A DNA stretch of 5,564 nucleotides from an uncultured Chloroflexota bacterium (lineage in GTDB: Bacteria; Chloroflexota; Anaerolineae; Anaerolineales; Villigracilaceae): positions 1 to 5,564 of the forward strand of contig CAILWD010000285.1 in NCBI GenBank assembly GCA_903837815.1, in the 5' to 3' direction. Below, one piece after another: positions 5,471 through 5,564 of the stretch (position 1 is the first letter of the stretch; each line of letters opens with the position of its first letter). The notes beneath the pieces were generated by a model, which was not told where the DNA came from, searched no databases, and saw only the letters and a list, made by a program, of their open reading frames with translations. Both the position numbers and the translations under genes were made by a program.

Positions 5471-5476
5471 CAAAAA

Positions 5477-5505
5477 GTGAAAAATAAGATCCTTCTCGGT
5501 AAAAT
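5477..5505 (+). promoter_or_regulatory. Promoter candidate of the right-hand IS
   Basis: GTGAAA (5477-5482, 4/6 to the -35 consensus) and TAAAAT (5500-5505, 5/6 to the -10 consensus) are separated by 17 bases. Transcription would begin near 5512, inside the loop of the hairpin at 5487-5540 and downstream of its first arm. A perfect TTGACA at 5467-5472 has no -10 at the right distance. Confidence 0.4.
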
Positions 5506-5540
5506 TGCGAGTGCGAACAAGCAAAAACCGAGGAGGATCT
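5487..5540 (+). promoter_or_regulatory. Stem-loop that sequesters the ribosome-binding site
   Basis: Bases 5487-5500 (AGATCCTTCTCGGT) pair with 5527-5540 (ACCGAGGAGGATCT) over 14 base pairs, including one G-U wobble, around a 26-base loop. The 3' arm contains the whole AGGAGG (5531-5536) of the ORF starting at 5544. RNA that includes both arms would hide the ribosome site; RNA starting in the loop would not. Several IS elements protect themselves this way from transcription entering from outside. Confidence 0.7.
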
Positions 5541-5543
5541 AAA

Positions 5544-5564
5544 ATGGAGTATAGCACGATTAGC
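5544..5564 (+). CDS. Start of an ORF, probably the transposase of the right-hand IS
   Basis: Seven codons are visible, MEYSTIS, after a strong AGGAGG (5531-5536) with a seven-base spacer. The sequence is too short to assign a family. Its position after an IS-like left end and an RBS-masking hairpin suggests a transposase. It continues beyond the window. Confidence 0.5.

Larger units (their letters stand above)
5445..5564 (+). mobile_element. Left end of a second insertion-sequence-like element (boundary approximate)
   Basis: Recombinase 2 loses family-like sequence at about 5445-5455, exactly where an AT-rich stretch begins that holds a promoter-like sequence, a long inverted repeat and a new ORF with an excellent ribosome site. 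This is the usual make-up of an IS left end. A possible element start is within CATGGCTGTAGCAAAGTC (5444-5461), but the matching right end is outside the window, so neither family nor exact edge can be given. Confidence 0.5.

Noticed and set aside
5467..5472. Perfect TTGACA as the -35 of the right-hand IS
   Set aside because: No -10-like hexamer at 16-18 bases; the only candidate is GATCCT at 15 bases, a poor match.
1..5564. CRISPR array, tRNA, rRNA or att-site direct repeats
   Set aside because: No regularly spaced repeats or tRNA-like sequence were seen, and no direct repeat suited to an integrase core site was found apart from the duplicated terminator.

Overview
The window is a piece of mobile or accessory bacterial DNA. 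It is GC-rich with dense, short-spaced genes, and insertion-sequence material lies at both ends. Nothing here fixes the taxon. The recombinase style and the MNT/HEPN pair would suit a Chloroflexota (Anaerolineae-like) genome, but that is a weak inference.

Layout, left to right. (1) At 1-62 on the minus strand is the start of an IS3-type transposase orfA reading out of the window, with the rest of that IS end to about 123-128. (2) At 126-608 on the minus strand is a 160-residue protein with an XRE-like helix-turn-helix, possibly cut short by the IS3 element. (3) A divergent intergenic region carries three evenly spaced TTGGGG half-sites (623-653). (4) On the plus strand, a 41-residue small ORF (715-840) overlaps a complete 600-residue large serine recombinase (830-2632), which ends at a strong hairpin terminator. 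(5) A two-gene MNT nucleotidyltransferase/HEPN (HepT-like) pair follows (2758-3141 and 3138-3608, ATGA overlap). It is a probable type VII toxin-antitoxin module with its own promoter, and it ends at a second, almost identical copy of the terminator. (6) At 3658-4077 on the minus strand is a second XRE-type regulator, convergent with the HEPN gene and divergent from the next gene. (7) At 4160-5470 on the plus strand is a second large serine recombinase that lacks its C-terminal tail because another element begins there. (8) At about 5445-5564 is the left end of a second IS-like element: a promoter, a 14-bp stem that hides the ribosome-binding site, and the first seven codons of an ORF.

How the parts fit together. 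The plan 'minus-strand HTH regulator divergent from a plus-strand large serine recombinase' occurs twice, with the toxin-antitoxin pair between the two copies. Both recombinases carry the same four-cysteine insert (C-x3-C-x2-C-x8-C) after the P-x-G-Y motif of the recombinase domain, so they belong to one lineage despite low overall similarity. The simplest reading is a serine-recombinase-driven integrative element, or a junction of two related ones, maintained by a MNT/HEPN addiction module and later invaded at both edges by IS elements. The most notable points are the near-identical terminators bracketing the toxin-antitoxin cassette, the shared Cys4 insert, the twice-repeated regulator/recombinase layout and the IS hairpin that masks its own Shine-Dalgarno.
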